64,000 nucleotides of DNA, taken from the NCBI RefSeq assembly GCF_004016445.2, contig NZ_SADT02000005.1, positions 124,001-188,000 of the forward strand, in the 5' to 3' direction. Position 1 is the stretch's first letter. Every line of letters starts with the position of its first letter. Shown in pieces: positions 57,663-64,000 of this stretch. The notes below the pieces were generated by a model. The model saw nothing but the letters and a program-made list of their open reading frames with translations, had not been told where the DNA came from and searched no databases. The DNA is from Mesorhizobium sp. M2E.F.Ca.ET.219.01.1.1 (lineage in GTDB: Bacteria; Pseudomonadota; Alphaproteobacteria; Rhizobiales; Rhizobiaceae). The position numbers and the translations under genes were made by a program.

Positions 57663-57679
57663 TTCAAGCTCCGTGCCAA
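57663..57679 (-). promoter_or_regulatory. Sigma-54 (RpoN) promoter for glnK-amtB
   Basis: On the minus strand: TTGGCACGGAGCTTGAA. It matches the consensus YTGGCACGrNNNTTGCW at 16 of 17 positions; the deviation is A in place of C in the -12 GC. It lies about 85 bp before the glnK start. Confidence 0.65.
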
Positions 57680-57731
57680 TTGCCGAAGCAGGGCGTTAAC
57701 CTGTTGTAAACAAAGGGGCAGAGCGGCCCGC

Positions 57732-57746
57732 GCACATCTTTTGTGC
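57732..57746. promoter_or_regulatory. Putative NtrC-binding site
   Basis: A GCAC-N7-GTGC palindrome inside a longer GC-rich inverted repeat (GCGCACA/TGTGCGC). The core equals the NtrC consensus, and the centre is about 60 bp upstream of the -24 element, a normal enhancer distance. The same sequence could form a hairpin at the end of the tesB transcript. Confidence 0.6.
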
Positions 57747-57770
57747 GCGGCCGCATCGGGCGTTACGATT

Positions 57771-57800
57771 AAAAAATAGGCAAAATTTCGAAAATGCCTA
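57771..57800 (-). terminator. Rho-independent terminator of tesB
   Basis: Minus strand: TAGGCA, an AT-rich loop containing TTTCGAAA, then TGCCTA followed directly by TTTTTT. It begins 27 bp past the tesB stop. Confidence 0.85.
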
Positions 57801-57827
57801 CTTGGCGGGCATCAACCAGAAGCCGGC

Positions 57828-58691
57828 TCAGCGCTTGAGTCGGATCAGGCCTTCCTGGGCGACCGAAGCGATGAGCGTTCCGTCCCGCGCGAACAGCGAA
57901 CCGCGCGTGAAGCCGCGCGACCCTTGCGTCGACGGGCTGTCCTGGTTGTAGAGGATCCAGTCGTCCAGCGAATGGCTGCGGTGGAACCACATGGCATGGT
58001 CGAGGCTGGCCGCCTGGATGTCGCGGTCGAAGATGGCGCGGCCATGCGCGAAGGTCGAGGTGTCGAGCAGCGTCATGTCGGAGAGGTAGGCGAGCACGGC
58101 CGCCTGTATCGCACGGCTTTCAGGCACCGGGCCGGTGGTGCGGATCCAGATGTTCTGCTGCGGATCCAGCTTCTCGCGGCTGGTATAATGCTTCAGCATC
58201 ACCGGCTTCATCTCGATCGGCCGGTCGCGCTCCCAGTAACGCCTGATGCCTTCCGGCACCGCCTCGCCGAATTTGCCGAGCAGCTCGCGCTGGGAGAGCA
58301 GCGTGTCGGGCGCCGGCACGTCGCGCGGCATCGGCATCTGGTGCTCCAGCCCGACCTCGTCCTGCTGGAACGAAGCCTCCAGCGAGAAGATCGCCTGGCC
58401 ATGCTGGATCGCCACCACCCGGCGCGTGGTGAAGGAGCCGCCGTCGCGGATGCGGTCGACCTCGTAGACGATCGGCAGCTTGGTGTCGCCGGGCCGCATG
58501 AAATAGCCGTGCAGCGAATGCACATGGCGTTCCGGCTCCACGGTGCGCTGCGCGGCGACCAGCGCCTGCGCGATGGTCTGGCCGCCGAAGACGCGCTGCC
58601 AGTCGACCTTTGGGCTGCGACCACGATACAGATTGTGTTCGAGCTGCTCGAGGTCGAGAATGTCCAGAAGCTCGTCCATGGCCGCCGTCAT
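57828..58691 (-). CDS. tesB: Acyl-CoA thioesterase II
   Basis: A 287-residue double-hotdog TesB. It hydrolyses medium- and long-chain acyl-CoA to fatty acid and CoA. The first hotdog has RVFGGQTIAQALVAAQRTVE and HVHSLHGYFMRPGD (family signature); the second has LDHAMWFHRSHSLDDWILYNQDSPS (active-site Asp) and GFTRGSLFARDGTLIASVAQEGLIR. The start has GAAGGATTTCAGAC in front. It is divergent from the UbiH-family gene, about 100 bp apart. Confidence 0.94.
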   Translation of the reverse strand: MTAAMDELLDILDLEQLEHNLYRGRSPKVDWQRVFGGQTIAQALVAAQRTVEPERHVHSLHGYFMRPGDTKLPIVYEVDRIRDGGSFTTRRVVAIQHGQAIFSLEASFQQDEVGLEHQMPMPRDVPAPDTLLSQRELLGKFGEAVPEGIRRYWERDRPIEMKPVMLKHYTSREKLDPQQNIWIRTTGPVPESRAIQAAVLAYLSDMTLLDTSTFAHGRAIFDRDIQAASLDHAMWFHRSHSLDDWILYNQDSPSTQGSRGFTRGSLFARDGTLIASVAQEGLIRLKR

Positions 58692-58794
58692 GTCTGAAAT
58701 CCTTCAAGGATGCGCCATGGCCGGTTTCGGACAGGATGTGCGGCCAGTCAAGGCCGCAAGCGGCGGCCGGACGAAGCCGCGAAAGGATGATGCC

Positions 58795-60072
58795 ATGGTC
58801 GACCGCAAGCCGGATGGAGCAAAGGCCGATGCTGACCGCGAAGCTCCGCTCGACGTGCTCATCGCCGGCGCGGCCTATGTCGGCCTCACCGCGGCCGTAT
58901 CGCTGAAGCAGGCGCGGCCGGGCCTCGCCATCGCCGTCGTCGACGCCGCGCCTGCGGGCGTCTGGCAGCGGGACGGCCGCGCCTCGGCCATCGCCGCGGC
59001 CGCCGGCCGCATGCTGGAGCAGCTCGGCGTCTGGGACGAGATCGCGCCGGAAGCGCAGGCGATCACCGAAATGATCATCACCGACTCGCGCGCCGCCGAC
59101 CCGGTGCGCCCGGTGTTCCTGACCTTCGACGGCGAGGTGGCGCCGGGCGAGCCTTTCGCCCACATGGTCGCCAACCGCGACTTGAACGGCGCGCTGCGCC
59201 GCCGCGCCGAAAAGCTCGGCATCGATATCATCGAAGGCATCGCGGTCAGCGCCTTCGACGTCAACGGCGCCGGCATCACGGTGCACCTGGCCGACGGCGC
59301 GACGCTGAAGGCGCGGCTGCTGATCGCCGCCGACGGCGTCAACTCCAGGCTCCGCGACATGGCCGGCATCAAGACCGTCAAATGGGAATACGGCCAGTCC
59401 GGCATCGTCTGCACGGTGGCGCATGAGCGCCCGCACAACGGCCGCGCCGAAGAACATTTCCTCCCCGCGGGCCCCTTCGCCACGCTGCCGCTGAAGCCGG
59501 ACAAGGATGGAACCAACCGTTCGTCGATCGTCTGGGTGGAGCGTACGCAAGACGCCAAGGCGCTGGTCGAGGGCGACGAGTTTGTCTTCGAGCATGATCT
59601 GGAGCAGCGCTTCGGCCTCAAGCTCGGCGAAATAAGGGTCGTCGACAAGCCGCGCGCCTGGCCGCTCGGCCTGACGCTGGCCCGCGCCTTCGTCGCGCCG
59701 CGCATCGCGCTCGCCGGCGACGCGGCCCACGGCATCCACCCGATCGCCGGCCAGGGCCTCAATCTCGGCTTCAAGGATGTCGCCGCGCTCGCGGAAGTCA
59801 TTGTCGAGGCCGACCGTCTCGGCCAGGACATCGGCGCCATCGACGTGCTCGAGCGCTACCAGCAGTGGCGCCGCTTCGACACGCTGCAGATGGGCGTCAC
59901 CACCGACGTGCTCAACCGGCTGTTTTCCAACGACATCGGCCCGCTGCGCGCCGTGCGCGATCTCGGCCTGGGTCTCGTGGAACGCATGCCCCGGCTGAAG
60001 GATTTCTTCATCCGCCAGGCCTCGGGCCTGTCCGGCGACACGCCAAGGCTGCTCAAGGGCGAGGCGATCTGA
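58795..60072 (+). CDS. UbiH/UbiF/UbiL-family FAD monooxygenase
   Basis: A 425-residue flavoprotein hydroxylase of the ubiquinone-biosynthesis family. The N-terminal FAD Rossmann region is VLIAGAAYVGLTAAVSL (the usual GxGxxG reads GAAYVG). The DG motif is in ARLLIAADGVNSRLRDMAG and the second FAD motif is GDAAHGIHPIAGQGLNLGFKD, both classic for UbiH. It likely hydroxylates a ring carbon of the ubiquinone precursor; which position cannot be told. ATG 58795 is chosen (GAAAGGATGATGCC in front). Its stop is 33 bp from a dispersed repeat. Confidence 0.9.
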   Translation: MVDRKPDGAKADADREAPLDVLIAGAAYVGLTAAVSLKQARPGLAIAVVDAAPAGVWQRDGRASAIAAAAGRMLEQLGVWDEIAPEAQAITEMIITDSRAADPVRPVFLTFDGEVAPGEPFAHMVANRDLNGALRRRAEKLGIDIIEGIAVSAFDVNGAGITVHLADGATLKARLLIAADGVNSRLRDMAGIKTVKWEYGQSGIVCTVAHERPHNGRAEEHFLPAGPFATLPLKPDKDGTNRSSIVWVERTQDAKALVEGDEFVFEHDLEQRFGLKLGEIRVVDKPRAWPLGLTLARAFVAPRIALAGDAAHGIHPIAGQGLNLGFKDVAALAEVIVEADRLGQDIGAIDVLERYQQWRRFDTLQMGVTTDVLNRLFSNDIGPLRAVRDLGLGLVERMPRLKDFFIRQASGLSGDTPRLLKGEAI

Positions 60073-60105
60073 ACCCCGCGCAATCGGCCGCAGCCTCCGC
60101 GACGT

Positions 60106-60282
60106 CGTCATCCACGGGCGGAGCGACGCGAAGCGGAGCGCAGACCCGAGGATCCATTCCGTTACCTTTGTCGTAGGACCCGGCGGAGCAGAATTCTGCA
60201 TCGCAGCAACGCTTATAGGCAACGGAATGGATTCTATGGTCTGCGCGCGTCGCTTCGCTCCTTGCTCCGCCATAGAATGACG
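60106..60282. repeat. Long inverted repeat, family D
   Basis: About 177 bp with outer ends CGTCAT/ATGACG. Arms include GGCGGAGCGACGCGAAGC and GCGCAGACCCGAGGATCCAT on the left, and the partner GCTCCGCCATAG and GATTCTATGGTCTGCGC on the right, around a centre with GTAACGG and TTATAGGC. It is a single copy in this window, 33 bp after the UbiH-family stop. With the family B copy at 60344 it fills the 417-bp gap 60073-60489; no gene is seen there. Confidence 0.75.
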
Positions 60283-60343
60283 AAGCGAGAGGCGTTTTGG
60301 TCCATCACGAAGGCAGGCGATCCGGTCGTCGCCGCGCGGTGAA

Positions 60344-60488
60344 ATTCAGGTCAGGCCGAGTCGGAGTCGAAGACGGGCGCGAAGCGACCAAGCTGGGCGG
60401 ATCCCGAGAACCGGAGCGGAGCCTACTTTTCGTACGTGAGCACCGGAAGCGCAGGGAGCCGGCATTTGCAGGCCGGCCTCACCTGAAT
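60344..60488. repeat. Dispersed inverted-repeat element, family B, copy 4
   Basis: 145 bp, from ATTCAGGTCAGGCC to GGCCTCACCTGAAT. The interior is longer than in copies 2 and 5, with an added stretch (GTCGAAGACGGGCGCGAAGC), and the tip is CTACTTTTCGTACG. It ends 1 bp from the stop of the next gene. Confidence 0.85.
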
Positions 60489-60489
60489 T

Positions 60490-61020
60490 CTAGTTCACCT
60501 CGAACCCCAGCTTCTGCCGCAACCTCAGCATCCGCTGGTCCGGTATCTTCAGGCTCTGCTCGCCGCCTTGCGCGACACGGTTCAGCATCCTGAGCAGATC
60601 GTCGCGCTCATGCGGGTCGAGGCGGCCACGCAGGAAGGCCGCCAGCTTGTCGATGACGATCGTCGTGTCGTCGACCTGCGCGGCGGCCCATTTTGCGTAG
60701 ACCACCGCCTCGTCCGTCTTCTTCGGGTTTTCCGCGATCTGCGAGATGACGTCCCGGATGACCGCCTCGCGCTTAGGCAGCACCGGCCCCTGCTCCGCAA
60801 CAATCGCGGTGATCAACGTCGCCGCCGCCACCACCGGATCGTCGATCGCCGTCAGCGGCGAGAGCGCGGCCTGCTTGCGCAATTTCTTGCGCCGTATGTT
60901 GCCCTGAACGCGTCCGACGACGTCGGCGACTTCACGCGCGGCGTCACTCATATATTTCAGCCGGTACCACCAGATCGCGGCCGCCCCAAGCAGGCCAAGT
61001 ATCGCGATAAGAATAGGCAT
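60490..61020 (-). CDS. TerB-like membrane-anchored protein
   Basis: A 176-residue protein. One N-terminal membrane segment (MPILIAILGLLGAAAIWWY) is followed by a basic stretch and a helical TerB-like domain (ATLITAIVAEQGPVLPKREA through LDPHERDDLLRMLNRVAQ). Function unknown. Start ATG 61020 with GGGGGAATTCGGC in front is preferred over an in-frame start 34 codons upstream. It stands alone, next to repeat elements on its 3' side. Confidence 0.75.
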   Translation of the reverse strand: MPILIAILGLLGAAAIWWYRLKYMSDAAREVADVVGRVQGNIRRKKLRKQAALSPLTAIDDPVVAAATLITAIVAEQGPVLPKREAVIRDVISQIAENPKKTDEAVVYAKWAAAQVDDTTIVIDKLAAFLRGRLDPHERDDLLRMLNRVAQGGEQSLKIPDQRMLRLRQKLGFEVN

Positions 61021-61154
61021 GCCGAATTCCCCCGAAATCGCGGCGACGATAAGAGAGATGCGGCGTTGCTTCAACACGCAACGGTTGCGTCCGTGAAGAA
61101 ACCCTGAACATGTTTCCCGCAAGAGACAGCTGCAACGCCGCGCCCACCTGGCGC

Positions 61155-61511
61155 CTATGATCCCGGTATGTCGTAGATTGCCCTGACCTCGACCGTGCCG
61201 AGCTCGGCCAGCGGGATGCCTTCCGCGATCTTCAGCGCCTCGGCAAGGTCGGCCGCCTCGACCATGACGAAGCCGAGCAGCTGCTCCTTGGTCTCGACGA
61301 ATGGCCCGTCGGTCACCAGCGCCTTGCCCTTGCGCCGCCTCAGCGATTTCGACGTCTTCACCGACTGCAGCGCCTGCGCGATGACCAGCTTGCCTTGCCG
61401 CTCGAGTTCCCTGTCATAGGCAAGCGAGTCGGCGTCGAGCCTGGCCGCCCGTTCCGGGGTAAGCGCATAAAGGTCCTTCTCCTCGCCATAGACCAGCAGG
61501 ACATATTTCAT
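61155..61511 (-). CDS. YCII-related (DGPF) protein
   Basis: A 118-residue DGPFAE/YCII-family protein: KYVLLVYGEEKDLYALTPER, ALVTDGPFVETKEQLLGFVM, GTVEVRAIYD. Genes of this family often stand next to ECF sigma factors in alphaproteobacteria; none is seen here, but the gene just upstream overlaps it by 4 bp (ATGA). Function unknown. Confidence 0.9.
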   Translation of the reverse strand: MKYVLLVYGEEKDLYALTPERAARLDADSLAYDRELERQGKLVIAQALQSVKTSKSLRRRKGKALVTDGPFVETKEQLLGFVMVEAADLAEALKIAEGIPLAELGTVEVRAIYDIPGS

Positions 61512-61723
61512 CTCAGGCTCTCCTCGGTGGCCACGTTATAGGAGGCAAAGGCGGCGGTGTCAGTTTTGCTTGCCGTGGCCATGTGGTCGAGCAGGCATGC
61601 CGCGACGCCGACAATGGCGATGGCCGCCGCTAGCCGGCCAAAACCCGGCGCCGGTGGATCCAGCCAGAACTCCTCCGCCCGCCGCTCCGGCTTTCCCCAG
61701 ATCGCAAAAAACAGATTGTCCAT
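61508..61723 (-). CDS. Small single-span membrane protein
   Basis: A 71-residue protein with one hydrophobic segment (FGRLAAAIAIVGVAACLLDHM). I do not recognise a family. The evidence that it is real is the 4-bp ATGA overlap with the YCII gene, typical of translational coupling. The upstream 342 bp (61724-62065) holds a family B repeat and the promoters of this gene and osmC. Confidence 0.55.
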   Translation of the reverse strand: MDNLFFAIWGKPERRAEEFWLDPPAPGFGRLAAAIAIVGVAACLLDHMATASKTDTAAFASYNVATEESLR

Positions 61724-61840
61724 CTCAAATCTCCATCAGCCGTGAGTGGCCGCCCGCAGGACGGCCGGGCCGATAGCAAGTCGACATTTTGCGCGGACAT
61801 TTTTTGGGAATTGGCCTACCCACCAACGTCGGCGGCGAAG

Positions 61841-61978
61841 GCGTGTTGAGATTCGGGTCAGGCCGAGCCGAAAATGGCGGTCTCCGAGAACCGGAGCGGA
61901 GCGTACTTAAAGTACGTGAGCACCGGAAGCGCAGGAGACCGCCATTTGCAGGCCGGCCTCACCTGAATCTCAACATGC
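61841..61978. repeat. Dispersed inverted-repeat element, family B, copy 5
   Basis: 138 bp with the longest outer arms of the family: GCGTGTTGAGATTCGGGT against ACCTGAATCTCAACATGC (16 of 18 paired). The interior is near-identical to copy 2, including AAAATGGCGGTCTCC/GGAGACCGCCATTT as a perfect stem and the GTACTTAAAGTAC tip. Unlike most copies it lies between divergent genes, not after a stop codon. Confidence 0.9.
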
Positions 61979-62065
61979 CGTGGATGGTCTTCCGCCGCGG
62001 CCGCGCTATAGTTCAGGAGAACGCCGGCAGCCGCCGGCGCTACCCCGACAGACCAGGAGGACTCC

Positions 62066-62491
62066 ATGGACCGCACCGCAAACGCCGTCTGGAAAGGCAA
62101 CCTGAAGGAAGGCAAGGGCACGCTAGACACCCAGAGCGGCACCTTGAAGGGCACGCCCTATTCGTTCAAGGCGCGCTTCGAGGACGAGAGCGGCAAATCG
62201 GGCACCAATCCGGAGGAGCTGATCGCGGCGGCGCATGCTGGTTGCTACGCCATGCAGCTCTCGCATTTCCTCGCCGAAAACGGCACGCCAGCCGCCGAGC
62301 TCGACGCCAAAGCGGTGGTGACGCTGGTCCCCGGCACCGGCATAACCGGCAGCGCCATCACCCTGGTCGGCAAGGTGCCGGGCATCGACGCGGCGAAATT
62401 CAAGGAGCTGGCCGAGAAGGCGAAAGCCGAATGCCCGGTGTCGAAGGCGCTGGGTGCGATCAAGGTGTCGCTGGATGCAAGGTTGGGGTGA
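62066..62491 (+). CDS. osmC: OsmC-family peroxiredoxin
   Basis: A 141-residue OsmC. It reduces organic hydroperoxides with its two-cysteine centre. The peroxidatic Cys is in NPEELIAAAHAGCYAMQLSH and the resolving Cys in KAECPVSKALGAIKVSL, both present, in contrast to the Ohr-like protein at 27286. It has a strong ribosome site (CCAGGAGGACTCC). Two inverted-repeat elements flank the gene. Confidence 0.95.
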   Translation: MDRTANAVWKGNLKEGKGTLDTQSGTLKGTPYSFKARFEDESGKSGTNPEELIAAAHAGCYAMQLSHFLAENGTPAAELDAKAVVTLVPGTGITGSAITLVGKVPGIDAAKFKELAEKAKAECPVSKALGAIKVSLDARLG

Positions 62492-62525
62492 TCGGGCGAT
62501 ATAATTGCCAAGATCGCGTTCCTTC

Positions 62526-62685
62526 GCCCCCCTCTCTGCCCTGCCGGGCATCTCCCCCTCAAGGGGGGAGATCAGATGTCACGCCGGGTTTCGCCAATCT
62601 CCAACGCCGTAAGCTGAGCGCCAGCGGCGAAGCTGCTAATCTCCCCCCTTGAGGGGGAGATGTCCGGCAGGACAGAGAGGGGGGC
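62526..62685. repeat. RIME-like inverted-repeat element, family C, copy 2 (inverted)
   Basis: 160 bp with outer arms GCCCCCCTCTCTGCCCTGCC against GGACAGAGAGGGGGGC. The internal GAAGCTGCTAATCTCC is the reverse complement of GGGAGATCAGCAGCTTC in copy 3, so this copy has the opposite orientation. It lies between the osmC and yceH stop codons. Confidence 0.85.
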
Positions 62686-62708
62686 CTCGCGCCAACCCTT
62701 CCAGCGAG

Positions 62709-63338
62709 CTACCCGCCCAGCGCCTCGATCTTCGCCCGCAATGCCGCGACTTCTTCCTCCAGCGCCCTCACCCGCGCTTCGAGATCAGCGTCCACAGCTG
62801 TCGCCGGCGGCTGCCAAGGCGCCGCGACCGCCACCGCCTCCGCCGGCCCGCTCAACAGATGCACATAGCGCTCCTCGCGCTGGCCCGGCGCCCGTTCGAG
62901 CAATTGGATCAACGGCGGCCGGCGGCCGATCATCAGGTCGAGATTGTCGCGCAGTTCCTCGATCGAGGCAAAGCGCGCCATCCGCTCCGAGCGGGCAAGC
63001 AATTCATGCGCCGTCTGCGCCCCGCGCAGCAGCAAAAGCCCGATCACCGCGATCTGCGGCGTGGTCAGCGAAAAGCGCTGCGCCATCAGGTGCTCGTAGC
63101 GCTCGACCCGCGAAGCGAAGGCCTGGCGCACCAGCCCCTTCTGCTCGAGCGAGCTCAGCGCTCGCCTGATCTCGGTCAGCTCCAGCGCCATGACAGGCTC
63201 GCGCGCTGTCTTCTGGTTGGCGGCCTGATGCGCGCCGTTGAGCGTCAGCGGATAGACGTCCGGCGTCAGCTCCTTCTTCTCGATCAGCGAGCCCAGCACG
63301 CGCGCCTCGACGGCGGAGAGGATGGGGAGATCGGTCAC
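62709..63338 (-). CDS. YceH/DUF480 protein
   Basis: A 209-residue DUF480 protein with two winged-helix domains: ILSAVEARVLGSLIEKKELTPDVYPLTLNG (1-40) and FSLTTPQIAVIGLLLLRGAQT (about 105-125). The C-terminal coiled coil is LEARVRALEEEVAALRAKIEAL. Function unknown. GTG 63338 is chosen because it gives the family N-terminus (VTDLPILSAVEARVLG) and has AAAGGATTGCAGCCA in front. The gene is bracketed by two inverted copies of the family C element. Confidence 0.88.
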   Translation of the reverse strand: MTDLPILSAVEARVLGSLIEKKELTPDVYPLTLNGAHQAANQKTAREPVMALELTEIRRALSSLEQKGLVRQAFASRVERYEHLMAQRFSLTTPQIAVIGLLLLRGAQTAHELLARSERMARFASIEELRDNLDLMIGRRPPLIQLLERAPGQREERYVHLLSGPAEAVAVAAPWQPPATAVDADLEARVRALEEEVAALRAKIEALGG

Positions 63339-63360
63339 TGGCTGCAATCCTTTCTGACGC

Positions 63361-63544
63361 TGGCGGGACAGCGCCCCCCTCTGTCCTGCCGGACATCTCC
63401 CCCACAAGGGGGGAGATCAGCAGCTTCGTCAACAGCGCTTATTCTTCGACGGTAGCGATTGGCGAAAGCCGCGGTGGCAGCCAATTCCCCACCCGTGGGG
63501 GAGATGTCCGGCAGGACAGAGGGGCGCGCGAAGGATCGCTGCCT
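63361..63544. repeat. RIME-like inverted-repeat element, family C, copy 3
   Basis: 184 bp with outer arms GTCCTGCCGGACATCTCCCC and GGGGAGATGTCCGGCAGGAC, an exact complement. Flanks TGGCGGGACAGCG and GCGCGAAGGATCGCT agree with copy 1. It starts 22 bp upstream of the yceH start and ends 28 bp from the sdhB stop. Confidence 0.9.
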
Positions 63545-63572
63545 TCAAAGCACCACGAGCGAATTCGCCCGA

Positions 63573-64000
63573 CTAAACCCGTCTCTCAACCATCATCTTC
63601 TTGATCTCCGCGATCGCCTTGGCCGGGTTCAAGCCCTTCGGGCAGGTCTGCGCGCAGTTCATGATGGTGTGGCAGCGATAGAGCCGGAACGGGTCTTCGA
63701 GATTGTCGAGCCGTTCGCCGGTCGCCTCGTCGCGGCTATCGATCAGCCAGCGATAGGCCTGCAGCAGGGTGGCCGGGCCGAGATAGCGATCGCCGTTCCA
63801 CCAGTAGCTCGGGCAGGAGGTCGAGCAGCAGGCGCACAGGATGCATTCGTAGAGCCCGTCGAGCTTCTCGCGATCCTCATGGCTCTGCAGCCATTCCTTG
63901 GCGGGCTCTGGCGAGACCGTCTTCAGCCACGGCTCGATTGAGGCGTGCTGGGCATAGAAATTGGTGAGGTCGGGCACCAGGTCCTTGATCACCGGCATAT
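63573..64000 (-). CDS. sdhB: Succinate dehydrogenase iron-sulfur subunit, C-terminal part
   Basis: The last 142 residues of SdhB; the N-terminal [2Fe-2S] domain lies beyond the window. Visible are the [4Fe-4S] motif CILCACCSTSCPSYWWNGD and the [3Fe-4S] motif CHTIMNCAQTCPKGLNP, with DRYLGPATLLQAYRWLIDSRD between. The subunit passes electrons from SdhA to ubiquinone in complex II. Ends normally with KKMMVERRV. The ATG at 63998 is an internal Met, not the start. Confidence 0.97.
   Translation of the reverse strand, partial: MPVIKDLVPDLTNFYAQHASIEPWLKTVSPEPAKEWLQSHEDREKLDGLYECILCACCSTSCPSYWWNGDRYLGPATLLQAYRWLIDSRDEATGERLDNLEDPFRLYRCHTIMNCAQTCPKGLNPAKAIAEIKKMMVERRV

Noticed and set aside
58120..60273. 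Minus-strand open frame (717 codons) across tesB and the UbiH-type gene
   Set aside because: It runs antisense to the UbiH-type gene and then in a wrong frame of tesB; both real genes carry clear motifs.
61789..62652. Plus-strand open frame of 287 codons running through the family B element and osmC
   Set aside because: It reads the repeat and an alternative frame of osmC; the OsmC frame with both Cys motifs is the real gene.

Overview
The window looks like ordinary chromosome from a Mesorhizobium-type alphaproteobacterium (Rhizobiales). Supporting evidence: high GC throughout, a MucR/Ros regulator, a potassium channel that matches my memory of MlotiK1 of Mesorhizobium loti over almost its whole length, a hemC-hemD-mic60-hemY gene order, a glnK-amtB pair with a sigma-54-like promoter, and at least three families of short palindromic intergenic repeats typical of rhizobia. 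No tRNA, rRNA, CRISPR array, prophage or transposase was seen.

Layout. 1-2.8 kb: two TPM-domain genes, a GNAT acetyltransferase and inorganic pyrophosphatase. 2.8-7.3 kb (minus): a complete sugar ABC importer (binding protein, ATPase, two permeases), divergent from 7.5-13.0 kb (plus): GH15 glucoamylase, 6-phosphogluconate dehydrogenase, glucose-6-phosphate dehydrogenase and a ROK/polyphosphate-glucokinase-like kinase. Together these could take alpha-glucan to glucose, glucose-6-phosphate and the oxidative pentose phosphate route. 13.2-16.3 kb: mucR, an aminotransferase and an MFS exporter. 16.3-21.2 kb is an accessory islet of visibly lower GC. It holds a GYD protein, a decayed mucR copy, a very unusual 1065-residue amino-acid-permease/HAMP/GGDEF/EAL fusion, and small genes. 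21.4-27.2 kb: the cyclic-nucleotide-gated K+ channel and an RND efflux pair.

27.3-35.7 kb is a second accessory block. A minus-strand row of two exported epoxide-hydrolase-like enzymes, a glyoxalase-fold protein and an Ohr-like protein lacking its peroxidatic cysteine is read divergently from a winged-helix/STAND-ATPase/TPR regulator. A Tat-exported metallo-beta-lactamase-fold enzyme follows. 36.3-46.5 kb is core: hemC-hemD-mic60-hemY-terB-like-amidotransferase on the minus strand, and tsaD-gpsA-yciI-EVE-methyltransferase-DUF1761 on the plus strand. 46.5-50.5 kb: LysR regulator, small proteins, an L,D-transpeptidase-family protein, a CenR-like response regulator and a stand-alone cyclic-nucleotide-binding protein. 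50.7-58.7 kb (minus): xthA, a Tat-signal LolA, ftsK, amtB, glnK, tesB. 58.8-64 kb: a UbiH-family hydroxylase, small proteins, OsmC, YceH and the C-terminal half of sdhB.

The strongest candidates for something undescribed are the permease-GGDEF-EAL fusion (17254-20451), the regulator/epoxide-hydrolase divergon (27286-34498), and the repeat families. Nearly all repeat copies sit within about 35 bp downstream of a stop codon; one family shows compensatory changes in its stems and one collapsed copy with only its ends left.
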